Origin: Deltaproteobacteria bacterium
Lineage (GTDB): Bacteria; Myxococcota_A; Polyangia; GCA-2747355; JADLHG01
NCBI GenBank assembly: GCA_020848905.1
Contig: JADLHG010000009.1
Span: 234,911-298,910 of the forward strand
Reading direction: 5' to 3'
Length of the DNA: 64,000 bases
Every line of letters starts with the position of its first letter. Position 1 is the first letter of the stretch. The notes beneath the pieces are model-generated. The model did no database searches, was not told where the DNA came from, and was given only the letters and a program-made list of their open reading frames with translations. The translations under genes were made by a program, and so were the position numbers. Shown here piece after piece: positions 21,208 through 28,844 of the stretch.

Positions 21208-23073
21208 ATGTACGACGGCTGGTCCACGCTCGAGGCTCTGGAAGGACGCTGGCTCGTGGATTTCACCGCGCTCGGCCCAGCGTGGACCTGGCTGGGAAAT
21301 CAGCCGCTCGAGCTCCTGGACGAATGCGGCGTCCCGCAGCGCCGGGTGGGTTCCCTGGCCCTCTCCACCCTGGCCGAACGCCCTCCGGCGGGCGCTGGGC
21401 GCGGCAGCGGACCCACGGGACCCACGGTGCCCGTCCGCTTCGAGCACGCCCCGGTGGAGGTGCCCTGGCATCGCCTGCGCCTCTGTCTCCCGCCGCTCCT
21501 GCTCTCGCCCGGGACGATCCTGCCCCTCGAGCTGGAGGGCGCGTTGCGGCGCGGAGCCTACGCCGAGCTGGTCGAGACGCTGCTGCGGCGCGACCCCGCG
21601 GCGCGCGACGGACGCTGGCGAATCGCTCTCGGCGCCGCGGTGGAGGGGCTCGGCCGCCCCGAGGAGGCGCTCCGACTCCTCGACGAGGCGGGGCGCGAGC
21701 CGGGCGCGAACGATCTCTGGCTCGCGGCCACCACGACCGCCGTCTCGGCCCTGCGCCGCGTGGGACAGCCCGAGGAAGCGCTCGCGCTGCTCGAGCAGCG
21801 GCGCCCGCGGCTCGCGACCCTCTCGCCGATGGAGCGCGACCGCTTCACTCTGCTCGAGCTCGTGACGCAGTTCGAGGTGGAAGGCCAGAGCCCGGACCTC
21901 ACCTCGGCGGTGGAAGAGGTCGTCACGCGCCTGCGGACCGCCGGCCCGACGCGTCGGGCCGAGGCGCTCCTCACCGCCGGACGCCTCAGTCTGGACCGCG
22001 GGCTGCCCGCCCGCGCTCGCGCCGAGCTGGAGGAGACCTTGACGACGCTCGGAGAGGTGCCGGCACTTCCCCTCGCGGGGCGCATCTTCGCGGCCCTGGC
22101 GAGCACCTGCAGCGCGCTCGAGGCCGAGGCCCACGCGCGAGGCTACGCTGCCCTCGCGGTCGCCTGCTTCCGCCGGGCCCGCTGCGACGGCGAGCTGCTC
22201 GACGCCCTGCAGCTCCTCGTGCGGCTCTCCCCCGATGACCCGGCGGTCCCCCGACTCGAAGAGGAGCGGGACGGGCTCGCCCGTGGCCTGTCGCTTCCCT
22301 TCGCCCCGTGGGCCATGCCCGTCGGCCAGCTCCTCTGCTCGGCCCCACGCGAGCACCTCTCGCTCGCGGCGTGCGCGGCCCGCGACCTCCCTCTCGCGCT
22401 CCACGCACCGGTCGTGGGCGCGCTCGGTTCGCACGCGCAACGCCTCGGCCTGGAGCTGGAGCGGCTGATCGCCTTCGCCACCGACGGCGCGCGGCTCTAC
22501 CACGCCGCCGTGCGTGGCGGCCGACCCGGGCCAGGGGCGACGACCGCGCCCCTCCCCGCGGCGCATCGCACGCGACTCCACGCGCAGCTCGCACCCGACG
22601 GCGCCCACGCGGCAGACTTCCGCGCTCTGTTGGAGGCCACGCTGGAGCGCTGGCCGGGCCTCTTCGAAGAGCTCGCGCGATCCCTCTGCCAGGAGCTCCT
22701 GACGACCCTTCCTTGGGGCGGCCGGGAGCCCGACCGCGCGGAGCTGGCCGAGTTCGTCGGGGCGACCCTCCGGCAGGGCTTTCGCGTGGAGCAGGCGTGC
22801 GACCTCGCCTTCGCGGAGCTGCAGCACGAACGCCTGCAACGCGCGCTCCCCTGGCCGCGCGATCAGCTCTGCTTGTGCGGCGCCGACCTGCGCCCCTTCG
22901 TCTACTGCTGCGAGCCGGAGGCGCCTCTCGACCTCTCTGACCGGCTCGGCGAGCTGGCCTCGGGAGCGTCTCTCTTCAGCCCTTGCTGCGGCACCGAGCT
23001 GCACGGCTTCCGCTGCCTGGCCTGCCACCAGCGCTACACCTGGGAGCTCGGCGTCGTGGCTCGCGCCGCCTGA
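21208..23073 (+). CDS. Uncharacterised 621-residue protein with TPR-like region and C-terminal Cys cluster
   Basis: The ATG at 21208 follows a clear GGAGG at good spacing. No signal peptide is visible, so it is probably cytoplasmic. Residues from about 110 to 350 are helical with TPR-like pairs (RRGAYAELVETLLRRDP, GRPEEALRLLDEAG, GQPEEALALLEQRRP). The last 70 residues contain CLCG, YCC, PCCG and CLACHQRY, spaced like one or two zinc ribbons. I do not recognise the family. TPR scaffolding plus zinc binding suggests a protein-protein or protein-nucleic-acid adaptor, but that is inference. Confidence 0.7.
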   Translation: MYDGWSTLEALEGRWLVDFTALGPAWTWLGNQPLELLDECGVPQRRVGSLALSTLAERPPAGAGRGSGPTGPTVPVRFEHAPVEVPWHRLRLCLPPLLLSPGTILPLELEGALRRGAYAELVETLLRRDPAARDGRWRIALGAAVEGLGRPEEALRLLDEAGREPGANDLWLAATTTAVSALRRVGQPEEALALLEQRRPRLATLSPMERDRFTLLELVTQFEVEGQSPDLTSAVEEVVTRLRTAGPTRRAEALLTAGRLSLDRGLPARARAELEETLTTLGEVPALPLAGRIFAALASTCSALEAEAHARGYAALAVACFRRARCDGELLDALQLLVRLSPDDPAVPRLEEERDGLARGLSLPFAPWAMPVGQLLCSAPREHLSLAACAARDLPLALHAPVVGALGSHAQRLGLELERLIAFATDGARLYHAAVRGGRPGPGATTAPLPAAHRTRLHAQLAPDGAHAADFRALLEATLERWPGLFEELARSLCQELLTTLPWGGREPDRAELAEFVGATLRQGFRVEQACDLAFAELQHERLQRALPWPRDQLCLCGADLRPFVYCCEPEAPLDLSDRLGELASGASLFSPCCGTELHGFRCLACHQRYTWELGVVARAA

Positions 23074-23101
23074 AGCGCGCGCTTCGACGACGCGCGTTCG
23101 A

Positions 23102-23944
23102 CTACTGCACGAACTTCGGCTCGTCGGGAGCGCGCACCGAGACGCCCGCCCGGAAGGCTTCGCACTCGCTCGAATACCTGCGGCCGTTGCACCCTCTCAC
23201 GGGGGCCCACGCGTCGGGACAGCTCGACGGGCGCGCCACGCAGAACCCCACCTCGCCGCACCCGTCGTGCGAGAAGCACAGCTCGCCCGTGGCGCAGTCG
23301 CTCGCCGTGCGACACGGCAGCGGCGTGCCGATGACGAAGCGCCGTCCCCAGGAGAGCTCGGCCCCTTTGGCGATGCAGGTCTGCAGCACCACCCGCTCCC
23401 CGGAGGTGTAGACCTCGGCGAAGAGCTCGGCGGCGGTGAGCCGCTTGCCGCTACCGAGGTCCACGAAGTCGGAGGTTGCGCTCGTCGGGGTCAGCGCCTG
23501 GAGGTCTCGCACCTCGGCCACCGAGAACGCCGTCGGCGTGTGCCCCGCCCCTTGGTTAGCCAGGGTGAGCCGCACCCGGTCCCCGAGCCGCATCGTCAGA
23601 AACGAGGCGCCGGCGAGGAAGTTGTGGGCGAGCAGCCCGAGCGGCGCGGCCGCAAACTGGGTGACCTCGTCCTTCCTGGCGGAGACGTGCCCTCCGAGAA
23701 CGCAGCCGGTCCGGTCGCGCGGCTGCTGCACCACGGGGTGGGAGAAGAGCTGCGTCGTGGACCAGAGCGCGCCCGCCCGCTCGCCGCGCACTTGCGTGGC
23801 CGGGATGGCGACGGACGGGGTGGCGCAGCCGGCGGGGACGCGGTCGAGCGACTCCTCGCGTGGCAGCTCGCCCTCGAGCCCGCACGCCGCGGCGAGCAGC
23901 GACGAGGCCAGTACAGACAGGTTTCGCAAACGTCCGGGTTTCAT
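23102..23944 (-). CDS. Lipoprotein with C-terminal Kazal-like domain
   Basis: The ATG at 23944 has GGAGGTG nine bases upstream and opens a 280-residue protein with lipobox LLAAAC. The middle region has no recognised domain. The end carries two Cys-rich pieces: CATGELCFSHDGCGEVGFC, then CPDAWAPVRGCNGRRYSSEC, which fits the Kazal pattern (C-x-C-x-NG-x-Y-x-x-C). Kazal domains usually inhibit serine proteases, and similar short ones are common on myxobacterial surface proteins. Inhibitor activity here is inference. It ends 28 bases from the convergent gene at 23073. Confidence 0.75.
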   Translation of the reverse strand: MKPGRLRNLSVLASSLLAAACGLEGELPREESLDRVPAGCATPSVAIPATQVRGERAGALWSTTQLFSHPVVQQPRDRTGCVLGGHVSARKDEVTQFAAAPLGLLAHNFLAGASFLTMRLGDRVRLTLANQGAGHTPTAFSVAEVRDLQALTPTSATSDFVDLGSGKRLTAAELFAEVYTSGERVVLQTCIAKGAELSWGRRFVIGTPLPCRTASDCATGELCFSHDGCGEVGFCVARPSSCPDAWAPVRGCNGRRYSSECEAFRAGVSVRAPDEPKFVQ

Positions 23945-24310
23945 GTCGAGCGGCACCTCCGATGGGGGGTCGAGATCACCGCCCGGAGGCATCGCAAGGC
24001 TCGGGCCCGGGGGCCGCGCGCGCGAAGCCGGCGTTTCGATGGATGGTGCCCCCTGTCGGCCTCATCGAGCCTCCAGAGGCCTCTCCGAAAGGCGCAAAGG
24101 CCTGTCTTTACCCCATCTTGTCAGCATCGAACGTTGGACGGACCGCGGCCGGGGCTCCTCTCGGATCCGCTCTCGGGCCCACTCTCCGAGGTAGCCACTG
24201 CCTCACCGCCGGCGCCGCCGCCTGCCGGTTGCGCCGCCGCCGAAGCTCGCGAAACAACGCCCGCCGAGGAACGGCATGGCTGTTGCTCGTGAGGGACCGA
24301 GGACCTTCGC
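23945..24310. other. Intergenic region without a supported gene
   Basis: This lies between the divergent genes at 23944 and 24311. A possible stem with AGGCCT arms around CTCCGAAAGGCGCA lies near 24072-24100. It vaguely recalls part of a cyclic-di-GMP riboswitch but lacks the rest, so it is not called. I see nothing else definite. Confidence 0.5.
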
Positions 24311-24931
24311 ATGCCCGTCGGCGCCTACCTGAGCCTCCTCGCCCACGCCCTTCGCTCCGTCGACGATACGTCGACCGACGCGCGCTCCCTGGACGAGCGG
24401 TTTCCGCCCGGAGCGCTCCTCGGACGCGGGGCCTACAAAGAGGTGCACGCGGTGCTGGGGAACCCGAACCTGGCGCTGGCCCTCTGTCGAAAGGAGAGGC
24501 CCGAGGGGGCCGGCGAGGGCTGGAGCCCCGCCCAGCACTTCGCGCGCGAGCGCACCGCGCTGCGTCGCCTGCGGGCCGCAGGCGTGGCCACCGTCGAGGT
24601 CGTCGCGCGCGGCGTCGCCTCCGACGGAGCGCCGGGCGTGGTCTATCGCCGCTACGCCGTGGGCTCCAAGGATCCTCTCGAGCGGCGCCTGGCCTTCTTC
24701 AACGAGAGGTCGGCTCGCGACCTGGCGCGCCTCACCGCGGCTCTCGCGACGGCGCGGATCCGCGTCGTGGATCCGCAGGTCCTCATCGGTGACGACGGGA
24801 CGCTGGTGCTGGCCGACCCGCAGGAGCTCCTGCCGAACCCGCGACGGTTACCGCAGACGTTTTATGGGGTCTCGGAGCTCGTCGAGGCCTACGACGACGC
24901 GCAGGCCTCTATCTATCGCAGCGTCTGCTGA
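24311..24931 (+). CDS. Small protein-kinase-fold protein, catalytic loop not recognisable
   Basis: This 206-residue protein has a glycine-loop-like motif LGRGAYKEVHAV near residue 37, a RKE segment where the ATP-binding Lys could sit, and ERTALRRLRAAGV resembling helix C. VDPQVLIGDDGTLVLADPQ resembles the catalytic and DFG region of atypical kinases, where ADP would take the place of DFG. No HRD motif is present. It is shorter than a full kinase (about 260 residues). It could be a minimal atypical kinase or a pseudokinase. AGGA lies upstream of the ATG. Confidence 0.6.
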   Translation: MPVGAYLSLLAHALRSVDDTSTDARSLDERFPPGALLGRGAYKEVHAVLGNPNLALALCRKERPEGAGEGWSPAQHFARERTALRRLRAAGVATVEVVARGVASDGAPGVVYRRYAVGSKDPLERRLAFFNERSARDLARLTAALATARIRVVDPQVLIGDDGTLVLADPQELLPNPRRLPQTFYGVSELVEAYDDAQASIYRSVC

Positions 24932-25005
24932 GAGCTCGCAGCCCGGTCGGTACTCTGGAGTGAATGAGGAGGTCGAAGCGTGGGCCAGGTAGGGCCCGAG
25001 AGAGG

Positions 25006-25371
25006 CTATTCGCGCCCGCCGCCGCCGCCGCCACCCGGCCCGCCGCTCCGCTCGCCCGGCCCGCCGCTCCGCTCGCCCGGCCCGCCGCTCCGCTCGCCCG
25101 GCCCGCCGCTGCCCCGCGCTTCGTTCCGGCGCTTCGACCGACGACGACGACGCTCGGCCTCGCGCGCCTTGCGCCGCTTCCGCACGCTCGGCTTCTCGTA
25201 GTGCCGGCGCCGCTTCATCTCGCGGCCCACGCCCTCTGCCGCCACCTTGCGCTTGAGCTGCCGCATGGCGCGCTCGAGGCCGCGCTCATCCACCGTGACC
25301 TCGAGAGGCCGTCCTTCGACGGTCTTCGACGGAATCGCGGCGTTGACGTCCTTGCTATCCGTGGTGCTCAT
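25006..25371 (-). CDS. rpsU: 30S ribosomal protein S21 with Gly-rich repeat tail
   Basis: Residues about 22-80 match S21 (VDERGLERAMRQLKRKV, MKRRRHYEKPSVRKRRK). S21 is a basic small-subunit protein that helps initiation near the anti-Shine-Dalgarno region. The start at 25371 follows two AAGGA runs. Normal bacterial S21 is about 55-75 residues; this one is 121. The N-terminus is extended by about 20 residues, and the C-terminus has an Arg-rich stretch and then three GGPGERS repeats ending in a Gly run. The tail is encoded by a 21-base tandem repeat (25033-25110). Basic RGG-like tails bind RNA in other proteins; a role here is inference. Confidence 0.93.
   Translation of the reverse strand: MSTTDSKDVNAAIPSKTVEGRPLEVTVDERGLERAMRQLKRKVAAEGVGREMKRRRHYEKPSVRKRRKAREAERRRRRSKRRNEARGSGGPGERSGGPGERSGGPGERSGGPGGGGGGGRE
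25033..25110 (-). repeat. 21-base tandem repeat encoding GGPGERS units in rpsU
   Basis: Three full and one partial copy of a 21-base unit (positions 25033, 25054, 25075, 25096). The unit length is a multiple of three, so copy-number change would alter the S21 tail length without breaking the frame. Confidence 0.9.
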
Positions 25372-25594
25372 TCCTTCGTCCTTCGCATCGTCCGGGCGCC
25401 GCGCCGGTCTGTCGCCGCGCGCGGCCTGGGGCCCGTCCACCGTCTCCGGCGGGCCTCCTACTTACTGGCTTTGCCGGCCCGACGCAAGAGATCTATTACA
25501 GATCGCCCCCCAAAAACAATGGATCCAAGGCCCCGAATCCACGGCCTCGAAGCCACGGCCTCGAAGCCGCGGCCCGGGCGCCTGCCCCGGACGC

Positions 25595-26851
25595 CTACCC
25601 CCGGACCTGCCCCGTACCAGTCACCACGTATTTGTAGGTGGTCAGCTCCTCGAGACCCATCGGCCCCCGGGCGTGGAGCTTGTCCGTGCTGATGCCGATC
25701 TCGGCCCCCATGCCGAACTCGCCCCCGTCGGTGAACCGGGTGGAGGCGTTGATGTAGACCGCCGCCGAGTCCACCTCGCGGGTGAAGCGCGCTTGCGCCT
25801 CGCGGTCCTCCGCCACGATCGCATCCGAGTGGCGCGAGCCGTAGCGCTCGATGTGCGCGATCGCCGCGTCCAGGTCGGGCACCACCCGCACGGCCAGGAT
25901 CAGCTCCAGGTACTCGGCGAACCAGTCCTCCTCGGTGGCGGCCTTCATGGCCGGCACGAACTCCCGCGCCCGCGCGTCCCCCCGGAGCTCCACCCCGCGC
26001 GCGAGCAGGCGCTCGGCCACGCGCGGCAGAAAGCTGGGCGCCACCGCCTCGTGCACCAGCAGCGTCTCCATCGCGTTGCACACGCCCGGCCGCTGGCACT
26101 TGGCGTTCTCGCTGATCGCGACCGCCATGGCCAGGTCGGCGCTCGCGTCCACGTAGGTGTGGCAGACCCCCTTCGCGTGCTTGATCACCGGCACGCGAGC
26201 CACCTCCATCACGGCGCGGATGAGGCCCTCCCCGCCGCGCGGGATGATGAGGTCCACGCGCCCCTCGAGCTGGCAGAGCTCCCGCACCGCCTCGCGGTCC
26301 GGCGTCTCGACGAGCTGGATCGCCGCCGGGGGCAGGCCGTGCGCCTCTCCCGTGCTCTGCAGCGCGCGCGCGATCGCCTGGTTCGTGCGCAGGGCCTCGC
26401 GTCCCCCGCGCAGGATGACCGCGTTCCCCGCCTTCAGGCAGAGCCCCGCCGCGTCGGCGGTCACGTTCGGCCGGGCCTCGTAGATCATCCCGATGACGCC
26501 GATCGGCACGCGCACCTTCTCGAGCACGAGCCCGTTCGGCCGCGTCGCGCGCGAGAGCAGCGTGCCCACCGGGTCGGGGAGCGCAGCCATCTCTCGCAGC
26601 CCGCGCGCCATCGCGTCAATGCGCGCCTCGTCGAGCGCGAGCCGATCGAGCAGCGCGCCCGAGAGACCGGCGGCCCGGCCCTCCGCGAGGTCGAGCGCGT
26701 TCGCCGCGCGCAGGCTCTCCCGCGCGGCGAGGAGCCCCTCGGCCAGGGCGAGCAGCAGCGCGTCCTTCTGCGCCGACCGCAGCCGCGCGAGCGCGCGCGC
26801 CGCGACCACCGCCCGGTCTCCCAGCAGCACCATCTCGTCGTGGAGCGACAT
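25595..26851 (-). CDS. proA: Gamma-glutamyl phosphate reductase
   Basis: This 418-residue enzyme of the aldehyde dehydrogenase superfamily performs the second step of proline synthesis, reducing glutamyl-5-phosphate with NADPH. The family motifs are present: PIGVIGMIYEARPNVT, LKAGNAVILRGG, and the catalytic Cys region ENAKCQRPGVCNAMETLLVH. The C-terminal stretch GEFGMGAEIGISTDKLHARGPMGLEELTTYKY is diagnostic. The ATG at 26851 matches the usual ProA start; the frame extends upstream only as non-homologous sequence. proB lies about 830 bases upstream on the same strand, with the peroxiredoxin-like gene antisense in between, so proB and proA are not a simple adjacent operon here. Confidence 0.97.
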   Translation of the reverse strand: MSLHDEMVLLGDRAVVAARALARLRSAQKDALLLALAEGLLAARESLRAANALDLAEGRAAGLSGALLDRLALDEARIDAMARGLREMAALPDPVGTLLSRATRPNGLVLEKVRVPIGVIGMIYEARPNVTADAAGLCLKAGNAVILRGGREALRTNQAIARALQSTGEAHGLPPAAIQLVETPDREAVRELCQLEGRVDLIIPRGGEGLIRAVMEVARVPVIKHAKGVCHTYVDASADLAMAVAISENAKCQRPGVCNAMETLLVHEAVAPSFLPRVAERLLARGVELRGDARAREFVPAMKAATEEDWFAEYLELILAVRVVPDLDAAIAHIERYGSRHSDAIVAEDREAQARFTREVDSAAVYINASTRFTDGGEFGMGAEIGISTDKLHARGPMGLEELTTYKYVVTGTGQVRG

Positions 26852-26938
26852 GGGCTCGAGTATGCCACGGCCCGGCGGGCGCTTGGGGTTGTCAGCGCCT
26901 GGCGCCGTGTCATATCTCCGGGCAGGATGGGGCCCAGG

Positions 26939-27481
26939 ATGCACGCACGAACGCTCGTTCCATCGCTCGCCCTGCTCGTCGGCGTGGCCTTGCCCGCCGC
27001 CCTCCACGCCAAGGAGAAAGGCATGCTCTCCGTCGGTGCCAAGGCCCCGAGCTTCCAGACGAAGACGCACCGCGGAGAGCTGGCCAGCCTCGACGAGCTC
27101 CGCAAGGCCGGGCCGGTGGTGCTGGTCTTCCTGCGCGGCTTCAGCTGACCGTACGCGCGCAAGCATCTCGGGCAGATGCGAGACGACTTCGGCAAGTTCA
27201 CCGCGCACAAGGCCACGATCCTGGTGGTGGTCAAGGACAGCGCGGAGAACGTGCGCGCCTACTTCGACAAGGAGAAGCTCCCCTTCGCCGGGCTGCCGGA
27301 CCCCGAGGCGCAGGTCGCGCGGCGGTACGGCCAGCAGTGGAAGCTGCTCAAGCTCGGCCTTATGCCTGCGCTCTTCGTGATCGACCGCTCGGGCACGATC
27401 GTCTTCGACCACTACAGCTCGAGCATGTCGGACATCCCCGCGAACACGACGGTCCTGAAGGCGCTCGACGGGGCCCGCTGA
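26939..27481 (+). CDS. Peroxiredoxin-like selenoprotein; in-frame UGA at 27146-27148 read as selenocysteine
   Basis: The frame from ATG 26939 runs 69 codons, meets TGA at 27146-27148, and continues in frame for 110 more codons to a stop at 27481. Both halves belong to one AhpC/TSA-like thioredoxin fold. The first ends VVLVFLRGFS and the second begins PYARKHLGQM, so the TGA sits exactly where this family has the peroxidatic Cys (RGxxCPxC). The second Cys of the usual pair is Ala and no other Cys is present, pointing to a 1-Sec peroxidase-like enzyme. A perfect 6-bp hairpin lies 14 bases after the TGA. The N-terminus has a signal-like stretch (LVPSLALLVGVALPAALHA), so it may be periplasmic. A nonsense mutation is the alternative, made unlikely by site and hairpin. 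Confidence 0.85.
27163..27179 (+). promoter_or_regulatory. Candidate bacterial SECIS hairpin
   Basis: GCAUCU and AGAUGC form a perfect 6-bp stem around the loop CGGGC. The loop lies about 21-25 bases after the UGA at 27146-27148, within the range known for bacterial SECIS elements, and has G as its second and third bases, as SelB recognition generally requires. It is inside the coding frame, as bacterial SECIS elements are. Confidence 0.75.
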
Positions 27482-27679
27482 CCGTCGTTCCCACCGACGG
27501 GGCCGATCGCGGCCAGGCGGGCCACGCTCCGACCAGAACCCCGCTCACAGCGGCGAACGCTTGCGTTGAGGCGCCCGCCAGGCAAGGAGCGCGCGGAGCA
27601 GCCTTTTTGGCGCTGTGAGCACGCACCGCAGCGAGCGACGCCGCATGGCGGGATGGATCGACGCAAGCGTCAGCCGCTG

Positions 27680-28834
27680 TCAGACCAGCACCAGGTTGTC
27701 CCGGTGCACGACCTCGTCGTCGTGGGGCCGCCCGAGCAGCGCGCCGAGCTCGTGCGTGCGGCGCCCCTTGATGCGCTCGAGGTCGGCGCTCGCGTACTCG
27801 GTGAGCCCGCGCGCCACGACGCTTCCGTCGGGGCTCTTGATCGTCACCACGGCCCCCACCTCGAAGCGTCCCTCCACCGCGCGAACCCCCGCCGGCAGCA
27901 GGCTGCGCCCCCCCTTCTGCAGCGCCTGCACCGCGCCGGCGTCCACGACCAGCGCTCCCTGCGCCTTGTGAAAGTAGGCGATCCAGCGCTTGCGCGCGGT
28001 GAGACCACCGTCCCGGCGGGCGAAGCGCCCGATGAGCGTGCCGACGTCCTCGCCGGCGAGCACCCGCGAGATGGTCCCGGCCCTGCGCCCGTCGGCGATC
28101 ACGGCCACGCCGCCCACGCGGGCCACGGTCTGCGTCGAGCCGAGCTTGCTCGCCATCCCCCCTGTGGAGAGCGCGCTCCCCTTGCCCGAGGCCAGGGCCA
28201 GCGCCTCCTCCGTGACCGCCGGCAGGTAGGCCACGCGCCGGGTCCGCTTGCCTACCCCCGGCGCGCGCAGCCCGTCGGTCGTCGAGAGCAGGAGCAGCAG
28301 CTCCGCGTCCACGAGCAGCGTCACCAGCGAGGCCAGAAGGTCGTTGTCCCCGAACTTGATCTCGTCCACCGCCACCGCGTCGTTCTCGTTGACGATGGGC
28401 ACGATGCCGTGCCGGAGCAGGGTCATCAGGGTGTTGCGGGCGTTCAGGTGGCGCACGCGGTGTCGCAGGTCGTCGTGGGTCAGCAGCACCTGCGCGATGG
28501 TGCAGCGCTCGGCCGAGAAGAGCTCGTCATAGTGGGCCATCAGTCGCGACTGCCCGACCGCCGCGGCCATCTGCAGCTCGGGGAGCGCGGTAGGACGGCT
28601 CTTCAGGCCAAGCGTGGCCATCCCCGCGCCGATGGCCCCCGACGAGACGACGATCACCTCCCGCCCGCCGCGCCTCACCGCCGCGATCTGCGCCACGAGC
28701 TCCCGCATGCGGCGCCGATCCGGACGGCCGTTCCGCCGAACGAGCACGCGCGTGCCGAGCTTGATCACCACGCGTCGCGCGTGCGAGATGGCCTCCCGCT
28801 GAGCGGCCGCTTCGTGCTTCAGCTCGACGGACAT
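27680..28834 (-). CDS. proB: Glutamate 5-kinase with PUA domain
   Basis: This 384-residue enzyme phosphorylates glutamate in the first step of proline synthesis and is normally feedback-inhibited by proline. Amino-acid kinase motifs are VVIKLGTRVL, VSSGAIGAG, PIVNENDAV and STTDGL, with GGMASKLGST in the middle. The last about 100 residues form a PUA domain (GALVVDAGAVQALQKGGRSLLPAGV...). The length fits full E. coli-type ProB. It starts 10 bases after the Tim44-like gene ends, so the two are probably co-transcribed. Confidence 0.97.
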   Translation of the reverse strand: MSVELKHEAAAQREAISHARRVVIKLGTRVLVRRNGRPDRRRMRELVAQIAAVRRGGREVIVVSSGAIGAGMATLGLKSRPTALPELQMAAAVGQSRLMAHYDELFSAERCTIAQVLLTHDDLRHRVRHLNARNTLMTLLRHGIVPIVNENDAVAVDEIKFGDNDLLASLVTLLVDAELLLLLSTTDGLRAPGVGKRTRRVAYLPAVTEEALALASGKGSALSTGGMASKLGSTQTVARVGGVAVIADGRRAGTISRVLAGEDVGTLIGRFARRDGGLTARKRWIAYFHKAQGALVVDAGAVQALQKGGRSLLPAGVRAVEGRFEVGAVVTIKSPDGSVVARGLTEYASADLERIKGRRTHELGALLGRPHDDEVVHRDNLVLV

Positions 28835-28844
28835 GAAGGGGCCC

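Noticed and set aside
24060..24125. Possible cyclic-di-GMP-I riboswitch (CCGAAAGGCGCAAAGGCC)
   Set aside because: Only one part resembles the motif. The upstream GGCAAACC-type block and second helix could not be found, so there is not enough support.
27146..27148. TGA as a simple stop, giving a 69-residue protein
   Set aside because: The stop interrupts a continuous fold at the catalytic residue and a SECIS-like hairpin follows, so recoding is the better reading. A pseudogene remains possible.
27482..27679. ACGCTTGCGT and ACGCAAGCGT inverted pair downstream of the selenoprotein gene as a terminator
   Set aside because: The arms are about 90 bases apart and only 10 bases long, with no U-run in a fitting place.
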